Positions 63,465-64,000 of a stretch of 64,000 nucleotides of DNA are shown in pieces. Source of the stretch: Thalassococcus halodurans (GTDB taxonomy: Bacteria > Pseudomonadota > Alphaproteobacteria > Rhodobacterales > Rhodobacteraceae); contig NZ_FNUZ01000003.1 in assembly GCF_900108225.1 (NCBI RefSeq), forward strand, positions 124,001 through 188,000, written 5' to 3'. The notes under the pieces are model-generated. The model saw only the letters and a list, made by a program, of their open reading frames with translations, was not told where the DNA came from and made no database searches. The position numbers and the translations under genes were made by a program. Position 1 is the stretch's first letter. Every line of letters begins with the position of its first letter.

Positions 63465-63513
63465 GGCAGCCTCCTTGCGTCACGTCGGTGTGTTAGGCAA
63501 GCAAGCCGTGGCA

Positions 63514-63540
63514 TGCAAGCGGGACTCGGCCCCGCTTGCA
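63514..63540 (-). terminator. hairpin between the Gly-rich protein gene and sseA
   Basis: TGCAAGCGGG and CCCGCTTGCA form a perfect 10-bp stem with a 7-nt loop, 13 nt past the stop codon of the Gly-rich protein gene on the minus strand. No U-tract follows, so termination strength is uncertain. Confidence 0.55.
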
Positions 63541-63553
63541 CCATTTTGTCGGG

Positions 63554-63844
63554 TTATTTACTCAAAACATTGCGCAGAAGGCCAACAACGGCCAGACCTG
63601 CGCCACCACCAACACCACCCGATAGCACCTGACCGATGATTGCCCCGATATCGAGGCCACCCGCTGCACCTGCAGCACCGGCCAGATCAGGAGCACCCAG
63701 TGCGCTCAGGATTGTACCACCCAAACCTCCACCAAGGATGCCCGCGATCGAGTTGATCAGCGTCCCTTGATCGATACCTTTCACAGCGGCACCTGCCGCG
63801 TTTCCGCCGACAGCACCGGCGATGAGCGAGATAATCAATTCCAT
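63554..63844 (-). CDS. small Gly/Ala-rich conserved hypothetical protein
   Basis: The 96-residue protein is very rich in Gly, Ala, Ile and Leu, with repeating small-residue motifs (AGAVGGNAAGAAV, GILGGGLGGTILSALG, GGVGGGAGLAVVGLL), the pattern of glycine-zipper helices that pack in membranes. I recall similar short proteins in many alphaproteobacteria, none with a known role. The ATG at 63844 has GGAAGGGGA upstream; the frame above it is not protein-like. It is separated from sseA by a strong hairpin. Confidence 0.7.
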   Translation of the reverse strand: MELIISLIAGAVGGNAAGAAVKGIDQGTLINSIAGILGGGLGGTILSALGAPDLAGAAGAAGGLDIGAIIGQVLSGGVGGGAGLAVVGLLRNVLSK

Positions 63845-64000
63845 TGTGACAGTCCCCTTCCAATGGCCACTCGGTAACCAACAAGGACTGTATACGCGGC
63901 CACAACAGACACGCGCGACGGGAGAATGCAAACGCAATTCCCCCCAAATATTCCGATAGTCAAATGAAAGGCTTTAGCTACCCTGTTTCAGCAAGCGCTG

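Noticed and set aside
1-64000. tRNA, rRNA, CRISPR arrays, insertion sequences, prophage or attachment sites
   Set aside because: I looked through the intergenic gaps for cloverleaf, spaced-repeat and transposase signatures and found none; the window is core-like chromosome.

Overview
The window is 64 kb of gene-dense, GC-rich bacterial chromosome with mostly housekeeping content. It most likely comes from a marine alphaproteobacterium of the Rhodobacterales (roseobacter group). Pointers are a petP-petR regulator pair, a Rhodobacter-type porin, a dnaE2 preceded by an alphaproteobacterial LexA box (GAAC-N7-GAAC), the xseB-ispA-dxs operon, and many ATGA/GTGA translationally coupled gene pairs. 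I see no tRNA, rRNA, CRISPR array, prophage, plasmid gene or insertion sequence.

Layout. 1-5.2 kb: end of a flavoprotein gene, then the minus-strand cluster leuS-lptE-holA-GST. 5.3-10.1 kb: a glycosyltransferase, a DUF3576 lipoprotein, a strongly expressed-looking porin with a terminator, and an AT-rich TPR-sulfotransferase gene. 10-17 kb: a plus-strand metabolic run (yggS, Mn-dependent pyrophosphatase, phosphoglycolate phosphatase, DUF1294, HAD, MaoC, ribF, ycgN, threonine aldolase), then hspQ. 17.3-26.7 kb: envelope and division genes (SLT lipoproteins, lolA, ftsK), a DapC-like aminotransferase, an amidase and a UbiH-type hydroxylase. 26.8-34.4 kb: an epimerase-like protein, a membrane pair including a DMT transporter, the operon HDAC-like/xseB/ispA/dxs, and petP-petR. 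34.5-41.7 kb: ilvE, then a polyamine-type ABC transporter operon (potA, binding protein, two enlarged permeases) ending in an App1-like phosphatase. 42-50 kb: an exported metallo-hydrolase, capsule export kpsT-kpsE, a divergently split MnmC pair, a second DMT transporter and Slt70. 50-64 kb: dapA, rlmH, rsfS, the deoC-small membrane protein-double ALDH operon, a glycosyltransferase, SOS-type dnaE2, lysE, an SDR, an aromatic/aspartate aminotransferase coupled to sseA, and a glycine-rich small protein.

The most unusual points are these. (1) A possible unannotated minigene lies at 18.07-18.27 kb on the minus strand: a near-consensus promoter, an 88-nt leader, a strong Shine-Dalgarno, a 24-codon ORF and then a hairpin array. 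(2) A 62-bp three-hairpin repeat occurs in two inverted copies (59/62 identical), with two shorter relatives; within this window the three convergent gaps longer than 35 bp all carry such hairpins. (3) Both permeases of the polyamine-type transporter are enlarged, one by a roughly 255-residue periplasmic loop and the other by about four extra N-terminal membrane segments, and the binding-protein gene is bracketed by two 10-bp-stem hairpins. (4) DnaE2 has an SOS box but no C-terminal OB domain and no imuAB neighbours. (5) The rsfS start appears displaced by a 5-bp tandem duplication, leaving an 18-codon leader ORF coupled to it. All homology statements come from reading the proteins by eye; no database search was run.
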